Assembly: GCA_002346435.1 (NCBI GenBank)
Contig: DDZT01000085.1
Coordinates: 1 to 5,066, forward strand
Length of the DNA stretch: 5,066 bases
Origin: Anaerolineales bacterium UBA3001
GTDB lineage: Bacteria > Chloroflexota > Anaerolineae > Anaerolineales > UBA11657
Direction of reading: 5' to 3'
Part shown: piece after piece, positions 1-5,066 of the stretch
Numbering within the stretch: position 1 is the stretch's first letter
Layout of the letters: each line of letters starts with the position of its first letter
Position numbers and translations under genes: made by a program
Notes under the pieces: model-generated
What the model saw: only the letters and a program-made list of their open reading frames with translations
Databases searched by the model: none
What the model was told of the DNA's origin: nothing

Positions 1-23
1 TACTTCTATATAAAACAAGCATA

Positions 24-108
24 TGCGCTCGGTGAGATTTGAACTCACACGACCTCAACGGTCACCAGGCCCTCAACCTGACGCGTCTGCCAATTCCGCC
101 ACGAGCGC
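24..108 (-). tRNA. trnL: tRNA-Leu (anticodon GAG)
   Basis: Read on the - strand this folds as a class II tRNA with a long variable arm. The 7-bp acceptor stem is formed by 102-108 and 25-31 (GCGCTCG/CGAGCGC), with discriminator A at 24. The anticodon stem is TCAGG/CCTGG, and the loop at 70-76 reads TTGAGGG, so the anticodon (72-74) is GAG and decodes the Leu codons CUC and CUU. The T arm is GTGAG-TTCAAAT-CTCAC. The bases after the discriminator are TAT, so CCA is not encoded and must be added by a CCA-adding enzyme. The D arm contains the usual GGCAGAC-type sequence. The downstream side (1-23) is A+T-rich and runs off the window, so its terminator cannot be judged. Confidence 0.97.
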
Positions 109-119
109 TAACTGAGGCG

Positions 120-147
120 ATTATAGCATTGCACTATTTAGTGTCAA
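120..147 (-). promoter_or_regulatory. Consensus sigma-70-type promoter of tRNA-Leu
   Basis: On the - strand there is a perfect TTGACA -35 box (142-147) and a perfect TATAAT -10 box (120-125), separated by 16 bp. A TGC extended -10 lies directly upstream of the -10. The expected start of transcription is about 4-5 nt before the mature tRNA 5' end at 108, so the tRNA would carry only a very short leader. This is the strongest promoter-like sequence in the window and is what one expects for a stable-RNA gene. The spacer contains the hyphenated palindrome CACTA-TT-TAGTG (132-143). Confidence 0.85.
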
Positions 148-186
148 CGTTATATATTTACGCGCATCGAAATTATACAACTGGTG

Positions 187-213
187 TTTACAACACATAG
201 AACATGCTATATT
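187..213 (+). promoter_or_regulatory. Probable plsX promoter
   Basis: TTTACA (187-192) resembles a -35 box and TATATT (208-213) a -10 box, the latter preceded by an extended -10 TGC (205-207). The 15-bp spacer is short, so the extended -10 may matter more than the -35. The expected transcript would start about 12 nt before the plsX ATG, just upstream of the ribosome-binding site. It is divergent from the tRNA-Leu promoter within the 124-nt gap. Confidence 0.5.
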
Positions 214-232
214 CTCAAGTTAGGTGCACTAA

Positions 233-1258
233 ATGAAAGACAGAACACTACGTATCGCCTTAGATGGAATGGGGAGTGACAACTATCCATTCCCAGAATT
301 GCATGGCGCCATAGATGCCGCTTCAGAATTTGGATACGAGATACTAATAACAGGTGATGAAGCACTACTAGAACCAGCTTTGCAAAAAATCGACAAAACG
401 TCTAACTCTCAAATCAGTATTATTCATGCACCAGAAAAAATAGCATCCGATGAGTCTCCGGCATTCTCGTCTCGTGCTAAAACGCAAAATTCGATTGCAG
501 CAGGCATGCGATTACTAAAAAATGGGCAGGCCGATGCTTTTGTCTCAGCTGGTAACACTGGTGCCATACTCGCCAATGGCTTGATAACCTTAAGGCGCAT
601 ACCTCATACCCGCAGACCAGCAATAGCTGTTCTTATTCCTGTTCCAGATGGGTATTTTATTTTGTTAGATGTTGGAGCAAACAGTGATTGCAAGGCAGAT
701 TTCCTGCACCAGTTTGCGATCATGGGAAACCTCTACGCTAATAAAGTGCTAGGAATATCGCAACCAAAAGTAGGGCTGTTATCTAATGGCGAAGAGGAAA
801 ACAAAGGAAATACACTCACCAAAGAAGCCCACGCGCTTATAAAACATGATCGAAACATCAACTTTATAGGCAATGTTGAAGGCAAGGAAATGTTTGCCGG
901 ACAAGCAGATGTAGTAATAACAGATGGATTTACTGGGAATATATCACTAAAAATCACCGAATCTGTTGCAAAAATGGTTACAATGCTAGTAAAAGACGCC
1001 ATTAAATCTAACATCATTTCAACGCTGGGAGGCATCCTAGTACGCAAATCAATTCAAAACACAGCACGCACTTTGGATCCAAATGAACATGGAGGAGCTC
1101 CACTATTAGGACTTAATGGAATTGTTGTCGTCGGACATGGGCGTTCCAATAGTCGTGCTATCCGAAGCGCAATAAAAGTTGCCGGTAAAGCCGTACAACA
1201 TGAACTACTATCCGAATTAGAGTCAGCATTAGAGGAACAGACAAAAAGCTACTCATAG
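233..1258 (+). CDS. plsX: Phosphate acyltransferase PlsX
   Basis: PlsX converts acyl-ACP and phosphate to acyl-phosphate, the donor for PlsY in the first step of phosphatidic acid synthesis. It acts as a soluble or membrane-associated enzyme at the inner face of the membrane. The 341 residues match the family's usual length of about 330-350. Family signatures occur in order: DGMGSD (11-16, where most members have DAMGGD), SAGNTGA (105-111), LLDVGANSDCK (144-154), LLSNGEEENKGN (182-193), GNVEG (213-217), DVVITDGFTGN (226-236), and a C-terminal GGAPLLGLNG (287-296) followed by VVGHGRSN. The ATG is fixed by an in-frame TAA immediately upstream (230-232), and it has an AGGTG ribosome-binding site 6 nt away (222-226). 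The common companions fabD, fabG, acpP, fabH and rpmF are absent from the window. The next gene is 116 nt downstream with its own -10-like box, so plsX may be transcribed alone. Confidence 0.97.
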   Translation: MKDRTLRIALDGMGSDNYPFPELHGAIDAASEFGYEILITGDEALLEPALQKIDKTSNSQISIIHAPEKIASDESPAFSSRAKTQNSIAAGMRLLKNGQADAFVSAGNTGAILANGLITLRRIPHTRRPAIAVLIPVPDGYFILLDVGANSDCKADFLHQFAIMGNLYANKVLGISQPKVGLLSNGEEENKGNTLTKEAHALIKHDRNINFIGNVEGKEMFAGQADVVITDGFTGNISLKITESVAKMVTMLVKDAIKSNIISTLGGILVRKSIQNTARTLDPNEHGGAPLLGLNGIVVVGHGRSNSRAIRSAIKVAGKAVQHELLSELESALEEQTKSYS

Positions 1259-1310
1259 ATACAGGATGTTTTGATTTCATCATTCCACTTCCTAAGTCTG
1301 CAGCCTGTAT
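1259..1310 (+). repeat. 7-bp inverted repeat after plsX, weak terminator candidate
   Basis: ATACAGG (1259-1265) directly after the plsX stop is the exact inverse of CCTGTAT (1304-1310). The loop is 38 nt and there is no U-tract after the second arm. It could form a weak stem at the end of the plsX transcript, but it lacks the features of an intrinsic terminator and may be chance. No better terminator is visible in this gap. Confidence 0.2.
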
Positions 1311-1316
1311 AACATG

Positions 1317-1322
1317 TATAAT
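1317..1322 (+). promoter_or_regulatory. Candidate -10 box for the NERD-like gene
   Basis: A perfect TATAAT is placed 52 nt upstream of the 1375 start codon. At the expected distance upstream there is only a poor -35 (TTCCTA, 1289-1294, too far; nothing good at 1294-1299). The gap also carries a short inverted repeat, CAATT (1335-1339) and AATTG (1346-1350), in the would-be leader. The promoter call rests on the -10 alone. Confidence 0.35.
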
Positions 1323-1374
1323 GTCCACATACATCAATTCAAATCAATTGGTTACATGGAACAGATAGGGTCAG

Positions 1375-2061
1375 ATGCAAATATTTACAAATGAAAAACT
1401 AATAAAGAGATATGCAAGGGTATCCAAAGTTTTGTCAACGGCCGGGATACTAGTATTACTTTCTGGACTAGCAGCATCATTCCTCAGACCTGAATGGTAC
1501 TCCTTACCATTCTATACTCTTATTGCGGGATTCATGCTGTCCAATATAGGCATGTTCCTCGCTAACAGATATGTACGTGAGCCTCGACCAGACCTCGTAT
1601 TACGTAATTCAATGAAAGGGCTCGATGACCGATATCATCTTTACCAATATCACTTACCTGCACAACACGCTATATTTACTCCTTCCGGGATATACGCAGT
1701 CACACCGAAGTTCCAAGGAGGAGTAGTTGAGTGGAATAACAACCGCAGACGCTTCCGACACCGTGGGGTAAGCATGTACAGAAAAATATTTGGGCAAGAA
1801 TCTTTAGGCCAACCTATCATCGAAGCTCAAGCGGAAGCGCAAAGATTAGCAAAATTCCTAAACAAACAATTGGGTCAAGATGCCCCTGACGTCAATCCAA
1901 TTATAGTATTCACAAACCCTAAAATTGAGTTCGTAAATATCAAAGAAACTCCAATACCCGTTCTAAAAGCAAAACGTCTCAACGCCTATCTCCGGAAACA
2001 ACCCCATCAACCAACTCTTAACAATCAACAAATTAAAGACTTGCAAAACAAATACTCCTGA
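1375..2061 (+). CDS. Membrane protein with degenerate NERD-like domain
   Basis: Function is unknown. The N-terminus is basic (KLIKRYARVSK), followed by two hydrophobic segments (about 20-38 and 43-64) that look like a membrane hairpin. The following 160 residues look like a NERD (nuclease-related) domain facing the cytoplasm. LPAQHAIFTPSGIYAVTPK (94-112) lines up with the NERD core of the type IDHVVVGPSGVFVIETK. An amphipathic EAQAEAQRLAKFL (150-162) and the strand NPIIVFTN (174-181) correspond to later NERD elements. In this alignment the active-site Asp is Gln97 and the Glu of ExK is Thr110, while Lys112 and the PSG turn are kept. Nuclease activity is therefore doubtful. The tail is polar and rich in Q and N. 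The ATG is fixed by an upstream in-frame TAG (1366-1368), with an AGGG ribosome-binding site 4 nt away (1367-1370). The domain assignment was made by eye and is moderately sure. Confidence 0.72.
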   Translation: MQIFTNEKLIKRYARVSKVLSTAGILVLLSGLAASFLRPEWYSLPFYTLIAGFMLSNIGMFLANRYVREPRPDLVLRNSMKGLDDRYHLYQYHLPAQHAIFTPSGIYAVTPKFQGGVVEWNNNRRRFRHRGVSMYRKIFGQESLGQPIIEAQAEAQRLAKFLNKQLGQDAPDVNPIIVFTNPKIEFVNIKETPIPVLKAKRLNAYLRKQPHQPTLNNQQIKDLQNKYS

Positions 2062-2085
2062 ACAACTAAACAGCTATGGTACAAT
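2058..2085 (+). promoter_or_regulatory. Probable promoter of tRNA-Glu
   Basis: TACAAT (2080-2085) is preceded by an extended -10 TGG (2077-2079). A weak -35, CTGAAC (2058-2063), lies 16 bp upstream and overlaps the stop codon of the NERD-like gene. Transcription would begin about 14 nt before the mature tRNA 5' end. Because there is no terminator after the tRNA, the same promoter may also serve the CysK-like gene. Confidence 0.5.
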
Positions 2086-2105
2086 CTCGCCCATGTACTA
2101 AGTCT

Positions 2106-2178
2106 GCCCCCATCGTCTAGTGGACTAGGACATGGCCCTCTCAAGGCCAAGACCGGGGTTCGAACCCCCGTGGGGGCA
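2106..2178 (+). tRNA. trnE: tRNA-Glu (anticodon CTC)
   Basis: This is a complete cloverleaf. The 7-bp acceptor stem pairs perfectly (GCCCCCA, 2106-2112, with TGGGGGC, 2171-2177), and the discriminator is A (2178). The anticodon stem is TGGCC/GGCCA around the loop CTCTCAA (2138-2144), so the anticodon (2140-2142) is CTC and decodes GAG. The T arm is CGGGG-TTCGAAC-CCCCG. The D-arm text CATCGTCTAGTGG is typical of bacterial tRNA-Glu. The sequence continues CTA after the discriminator, so CCA is not encoded. A Glu isoacceptor with UUC is expected elsewhere in the genome, with this one specialised for GAG. I found no copy of its 3' end elsewhere in the window that would mark an integration site. 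Confidence 0.97.
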
Positions 2179-2219
2179 CTAAATGAGTATACGCACTTCC
2201 CTAAATATAGAGTTCGTCT

Positions 2220-3164
2220 ATGAAGACAATATATAATAAGTACAACTCAGCTCTCGAAGCTATAGGTAACACCCCAATCATTAAACTTCAAAAAATTGTC
2301 CCGGCCAACTGCGCAAACATATACGTAAAGCTTGAATCATATAATCCCACCGGATCAAAGAAAGACAGGATGGCTCTTGCTATGATAGAGCATGCAGAGA
2401 AAAGAAGCCAACTTCGTCCAGGGATGACGGTCGTAGAATATACTGGCGGTAGTACTGGCTCCGCACTTGCATTCGTCTGTGCAGTTAAGGGATACAAGTT
2501 TCACGTTGTATCTTCAGATGCATTCGGGCACGAGAAGCTCGACACTATGCGCGCTCTTGGAGCCAATCTAGAAGTCATAAAAAGCCAAGACGGCAAAATA
2601 ACTCCAGAGCTCATCACTCAAATGATTCAGCGTGCATCAGAAATAGCTAGTGACTCAGACACATTCTTTACCAATCAACTAAACAATCCCGATATCCTTC
2701 ATGGATTCGAGAAAATGGGAAATGAGATAATCGAACAAATCGATAAGCCAATCGATGGCTTCTGCGATGCCATCGGAACAGCTGGATCACTGATGGGAGT
2801 ATCTCGAGCACTACAGATAGCAGGCCAAGACACACTCGTTATCGCTCTCGAGCCATCAACTTCACCTATTCTCACGAAGGGAATACCGGGTGGACACAAT
2901 ATCGAAGGTGTAGGACTCGGCTTCGTCCCAGAACTTCTCGACAACAAATACTATGACGAAGCGAGAACGATTGACGAGAATGAAGCACGGCAAACCGCAC
3001 TCAGATTAGCCAGAGAAGAGGGGATTTTAGTTGGAACCTCGTCAGGAATGAACATAGCTGGAGCAATCAAACTTGCGAAGGAATTGGGCCCAGAGAAAAC
3101 AGTAATAGCCATTGCTTGTGATACCGGTTTGAAATATCTCACAGAAGGCTTGTTTTCTCAATGA
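2220..3164 (+). CDS. Cysteine synthase-superfamily PLP enzyme (CysK/CBS-like, variant)
   Basis: This is a fold-type II PLP enzyme of the CysK/CysM/CBS family. Such enzymes replace the beta-substituent of (O-acetyl)serine with sulfide or another nucleophile in the cytosol. The 314 residues match the usual length of about 310. AIGNTPIIKL (14-23) is the standard family opening. NPTGSKKDR (42-50) carries the Schiff-base lysine, probably Lys48. TGGSTG (75-80) sits where most members have the carboxylate-binding TSGNTG, so the usual Asn is Ser78. NQLNNPD (152-158) replaces the QF-NP element, GTAGS (186-190) replaces the phosphate-binding GTGGT, and GTSSG (272-276) supplies the pyridine-nitrogen serine. 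The variant pattern marks a side branch, so the true substrate is uncertain. The start is fixed by an in-frame TAG (2208-2210), with only a weak TAGAG ribosome site. It follows tRNA-Glu by 41 nt with no good promoter between. CTC is used for 10 of 28 leucines, unlike its neighbours. Confidence 0.9.
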   Translation: MKTIYNKYNSALEAIGNTPIIKLQKIVPANCANIYVKLESYNPTGSKKDRMALAMIEHAEKRSQLRPGMTVVEYTGGSTGSALAFVCAVKGYKFHVVSSDAFGHEKLDTMRALGANLEVIKSQDGKITPELITQMIQRASEIASDSDTFFTNQLNNPDILHGFEKMGNEIIEQIDKPIDGFCDAIGTAGSLMGVSRALQIAGQDTLVIALEPSTSPILTKGIPGGHNIEGVGLGFVPELLDNKYYDEARTIDENEARQTALRLAREEGILVGTSSGMNIAGAIKLAKELGPEKTVIAIACDTGLKYLTEGLFSQ

Positions 3165-3295
3165 ATCATCATAATCCATTCAAAATTAATGAAAAATTTA
3201 AATTATCATATTGCGGCATACATATAAGACTATTGTTTGTAATATAATATTAGTATTCTAACATTTAGATAATAACAATTGCTGATTAAACAACC
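3165..3295. other. A+T-rich intergenic region with a -10-like box
   Basis: This 131-nt gap is very A+T-rich and has no GC-rich hairpin that would end the upstream transcript. A perfect TATAAT (3243-3248) could be the -10 of the CuyA-like gene with a leader of about 40 nt, but no convincing -35 stands 16-18 bp before it. The small palindrome AATTTAAATT (3196-3205 region) is unremarkable in such A+T-rich sequence. No small gene is seen. Confidence 0.4.
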
Positions 3296-4291
3296 ATGAA
3301 TATAGCAAGATTTCCTAGACTACGTTACGGTCACCTACCTACACCAATCGAATTGCTAAAAAACCTGACTAGTCACCTTAAGGGTCCGAACATCTGGATC
3401 AAACGTGATGACTGTACTGGTATGTCTACTGGTGGCAACAAAACTCGTAAACTCGAGTTTCTTATGGCTGAAGCACAAGATCAAAATGCTGACATTGTCC
3501 TTACTGTAGGAGCAACCCAATCAAACCATGCTCGACAAACTGTAGCTTTTGCAGCTCGCATGGGAATTAAAAGCCACCTATTGTTAGAGAACCGAACAGG
3601 TATAGATGATATAAATTACAGACAAAATGGCAATGTATTGCTGGATCAACTACATGGGACCACGATAGAAGAACATCCTGCTGACACTGACATGGATGAA
3701 GCAATGGAAACTGCCGCTAACCGACTACGTAGTGAAGGTCACAAGCCCTATACCATACCTGGAGGAGGATCCAATCCAGTAGGTGCGTTAGGTTATGTAA
3801 ACGCAGCTACAGAAATAGTGACCCAGGCAAACGACCTAGGTGTACCATTTACCCACATAGTACATGCAACAGGAAGCACAGGTACTCAAGCTGGAATGGT
3901 CACCGGATTAAAAGGTACACACAGCAATATACCACTGTTAGGAATAAGTGTTCGTTCAGCAAAAAACATACAGGAAGAAAACGTATTTCGGCTCGCTGCT
4001 TCTACATCAGAATTAGTCGATTGCCCAGGTCTTGTCAGCAGAAGTGATGTTGTAGTAGATAGCAACTATGTTGGTGAGGGATATGGGATCCCTACAGAAG
4101 CGACTATTGAAGCTATTGAACTCTTAGCACAAAAGGAGGGGATTCTACTTGATCCCGTCTACTCCGGTAAAGCCATGGCAGGACTGATAGACCTAATTAG
4201 AAAGGGAATGTTCAATCACAATGAAAATGTGCTATTTGTACACACTGGTGGAACTGCAGGACTTTTTGGGTACACATCCTTCTTCAGTTGA
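3296..4291 (+). CDS. cuyA: L-cysteate sulfo-lyase / D-cysteine desulfhydrase family enzyme
   Basis: This PLP-dependent fold-type II lyase belongs to the ACC deaminase/D-cysteine desulfhydrase family. Members eliminate sulfite from L-cysteate (CuyA) or sulfide from D-cysteine (DcyD), giving pyruvate and ammonia. The 331 residues match the family. FPRL (6-9) and LPTP (14-17) open the domain, and TGGNKTRKLEF (45-55) carries the Schiff-base lysine, Lys49. QSNHARQT (75-82) corresponds to the catalytic QSNxxRQ loop. GGGSNPVGALGY (156-167), GSTGTQAG (193-200), GEGYGIPT (260-267) and DPVYSGK (286-292) follow. Ser290 and Thr317 (HTGG) occupy the sites held by Glu and Leu in true ACC deaminases, which argues against that activity. 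The DDCTGMSTGGNK stretch (38-49) and the QEENVFRLA stretch (226-234) resemble my recollection of CuyA more than E. coli DcyD. The ATG is fixed by an in-frame TAA at 3287-3289, and there is no Shine-Dalgarno sequence. Family is certain; substrate is inferred. Confidence 0.9.
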   Translation: MNIARFPRLRYGHLPTPIELLKNLTSHLKGPNIWIKRDDCTGMSTGGNKTRKLEFLMAEAQDQNADIVLTVGATQSNHARQTVAFAARMGIKSHLLLENRTGIDDINYRQNGNVLLDQLHGTTIEEHPADTDMDEAMETAANRLRSEGHKPYTIPGGGSNPVGALGYVNAATEIVTQANDLGVPFTHIVHATGSTGTQAGMVTGLKGTHSNIPLLGISVRSAKNIQEENVFRLAASTSELVDCPGLVSRSDVVVDSNYVGEGYGIPTEATIEAIELLAQKEGILLDPVYSGKAMAGLIDLIRKGMFNHNENVLFVHTGGTAGLFGYTSFFS

Positions 4292-4330
4292 TAAATTTAC
4301 ACACTACGACATAAATTGAACTATTTGCAC

Positions 4331-4357
4331 CCAAATATTTTGCTTGAGTCCAAATAT
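4331..4357 (+). repeat. Pair of direct 8-bp repeats upstream of the exporter gene
   Basis: CCAAATAT occurs at 4331-4338 and again at 4350-4357, 19 bp apart, in the 94-nt gap between the CuyA-like and exporter genes. The second copy overlaps a -10-like TATAAC (4357-4362). The spacing is near two helical turns, so the pair could be a regulator site, but chance is a fair explanation in A+T-rich sequence. No terminator is visible in this gap. Confidence 0.25.
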
Positions 4358-4385
4358 ATAACATACGCTAAACAATAGCAACACA

Positions 4386-5015
4386 ATGACTATGAACGTC
4401 ACACAATGGCTAGCATTGTCTCTAGCTCTAACACTTGGAGCAATGTCTCCTGGACCATCCTTAGTTCTAGTAATCCGGAACACTATATCTGGTAGCCGAG
4501 CTAATGGCATATTCACTGGTATAGGACATGGACTCGGTTTTGGTATGTATGCTTTCATAACAGCAGTTAGTTTGTCAATACTAATCGAGTTCCAAAACTC
4601 TATAGAAACCTTTCTTAGTATTTCGGGCACAATTATACTTTTGTGGATCAGCTACACCTTTTTGACCACTTCTAACATTGAAACCTATGCTAATAGTGAC
4701 AGCAAAGTCGATCGTCACTCATTATCTAAAAGCTTCTCTCAAGGATTTGTAATAGCACTATTCAATCCCAAGATATTAGCCTGGATGATTGCCGTATATG
4801 CCCCATTAATTAAGTCAGGGCACGCATTAATACAGTACTTTTACATGGGTTTACTAGGAACATTGATAGATGGATTATGGTACATCACTGTAGCCACAAT
4901 CCTATCTAAAACATCAGCACTTAATTTCCTGCAGACTAAAACAAGCCTAATAAATAAGGTGATAGGTATACTATTAGCTCTGTACGCAGTAGGATTAGCC
5001 TTAAATATTATTTGA
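4386..5015 (+). CDS. LysE/RhtB-family amino-acid exporter
   Basis: This is a cytoplasmic-membrane carrier of the LysE/RhtB family, whose members export amino acids such as lysine, threonine, homoserine or cysteine by proton exchange. The 209 residues fit the family (about 200-215). The N-terminal helix (about 6-29) contains the signature SPGPS (21-25), followed by RNTISGSRANGIFTGIGHGLG (31-51), the conserved glycine-rich loop and second helix. Further hydrophobic segments lie at about 52-68, 73-94, 118-142, 148-172 and 188-209. FSQGFVIALFNPK (117-129) is the second family signature, and Asp162 lies in a late helix. The polar stretch 97-116 is the central cytoplasmic loop. The substrate cannot be read from the sequence; its position after two sulfur-amino-acid enzymes makes cysteine or a related compound a guess. 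An in-frame TAA (4359-4361) limits the start to ATG 4386 or ATG 4392, and neither has a Shine-Dalgarno sequence. Confidence 0.92.
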   Translation: MTMNVTQWLALSLALTLGAMSPGPSLVLVIRNTISGSRANGIFTGIGHGLGFGMYAFITAVSLSILIEFQNSIETFLSISGTIILLWISYTFLTTSNIETYANSDSKVDRHSLSKSFSQGFVIALFNPKILAWMIAVYAPLIKSGHALIQYFYMGLLGTLIDGLWYITVATILSKTSALNFLQTKTSLINKVIGILLALYAVGLALNII

Positions 5016-5041
5016 CATATTGCATGCAACCAATCTCTAAC
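5012..5041 (+). promoter_or_regulatory. Candidate promoter and palindromic operator at the right edge
   Basis: A perfect TTGACA (5012-5017) overlaps the exporter's stop codon. TCTAAC (5036-5041), 18 bp further on, could be a -10 box with 4 of 6 matches. Inside the spacer lies the perfect 10-bp palindrome TTGCATGCAA (5020-5029), a typical place for a repressor site. It would drive a + strand gene starting beyond the window. The rest of 5042-5066 shows no feature. Confidence 0.4.
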
Positions 5042-5066
5042 GTGTCATTCATCAATCAAAATTCCT

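Noticed and set aside
733..1047. Opposite-strand open frame of 104 codons inside plsX, and similar ones inside the CysK-like and exporter genes
   Set aside because: They lie wholly or mostly within clear genes on the other strand, show no recognisable motifs and have no ribosome sites; they are shadows of real coding sequence.
226..2186. The 11-mer GCACTAAATGA occurs both at the plsX start (226-236) and at the tRNA-Glu 3' end (2176-2186)
   Set aside because: The flanks do not match and the sites have different roles; this is not evidence of a repeat or attachment site.
2183..2236. Short 17-codon ORF (MSIRTS...) between tRNA-Glu and the CysK-like gene, a possible leader peptide
   Set aside because: It has no ribosome-binding site, starts 5 nt after the tRNA, shows no cysteine or serine run typical of an attenuator peptide, and overlaps the gene start; chance is the simpler explanation.
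2106..3300. Possible integration of a mobile island at tRNA-Glu
   Set aside because: No integrase gene and no duplicated tRNA 3' end is found in the window, despite the odd codon use of the adjacent gene.
3296..4291. Annotation as 1-aminocyclopropane-1-carboxylate deaminase
   Set aside because: The diagnostic Glu and Leu positions of true ACC deaminases are Ser290 and Thr317 here, as in desulfhydrase/sulfo-lyase members.
4294..4317. Inverted repeat AATTTA/TAAATT after the CuyA-like gene as a terminator
   Set aside because: The arms are only 6 bp and contain no G or C, and no U-tract follows; it would not make a stable hairpin.

Overview
The window is an ordinary-looking, compact piece of bacterial chromosome. 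It is A+T-rich, roughly 40% G+C by eye. It holds five complete protein genes, all on the + strand, and two tRNA genes: tRNA-Leu(GAG) on the - strand and tRNA-Glu(CTC) on the + strand. Neither tRNA encodes its 3' CCA. I see no mobile element, CRISPR array, rRNA or pseudogene. The lineage cannot be fixed from the sequence. The variant PlsX N-terminus (DGMGSD), the plsX/NERD-like pairing, the lack of encoded CCA and the low G+C would fit a marine Chloroflexota (Dehalococcoidia/SAR202-like) genome, but this is a low-confidence inference.

Left part (1-2061): tRNA-Leu(GAG) is read leftward from a near-perfect sigma-70-type promoter. Divergently, plsX (phosphate acyltransferase of phospholipid synthesis) is read rightward. 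It is followed by a 228-aa protein with two membrane helices and a NERD-like (nuclease-related) domain in which the expected acidic catalytic residues appear to be replaced. plsX is not followed by the fatty-acid genes that often accompany it.

Right part (2075-5066): tRNA-Glu(CTC) lies 41 nt upstream of a cysteine-synthase-superfamily enzyme with a variant substrate loop. Next comes a second, unrelated-subfamily PLP fold-type II enzyme, closest to the L-cysteate sulfo-lyase (CuyA) / D-cysteine desulfhydrase group, and then a LysE/RhtB-family amino-acid exporter. Together these suggest a small sulfur-amino-acid group: one enzyme that makes or rearranges cysteine-type compounds, one that removes sulfite or sulfide from cysteate or cysteine, and one possible efflux carrier. 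The gaps of 131 and 94 nt, each with its own possible -10 element, mean that a single operon is not established. The right edge carries a consensus -35 and a 10-bp palindrome that probably belong to a gene beyond the window.

Nothing here is clearly a new system. The points most worth a second look are the degenerate NERD-like membrane protein, the variant motifs and distinct codon use of the CysK-like gene, and the possible sulfonate (cysteate) role of the CuyA-like enzyme.
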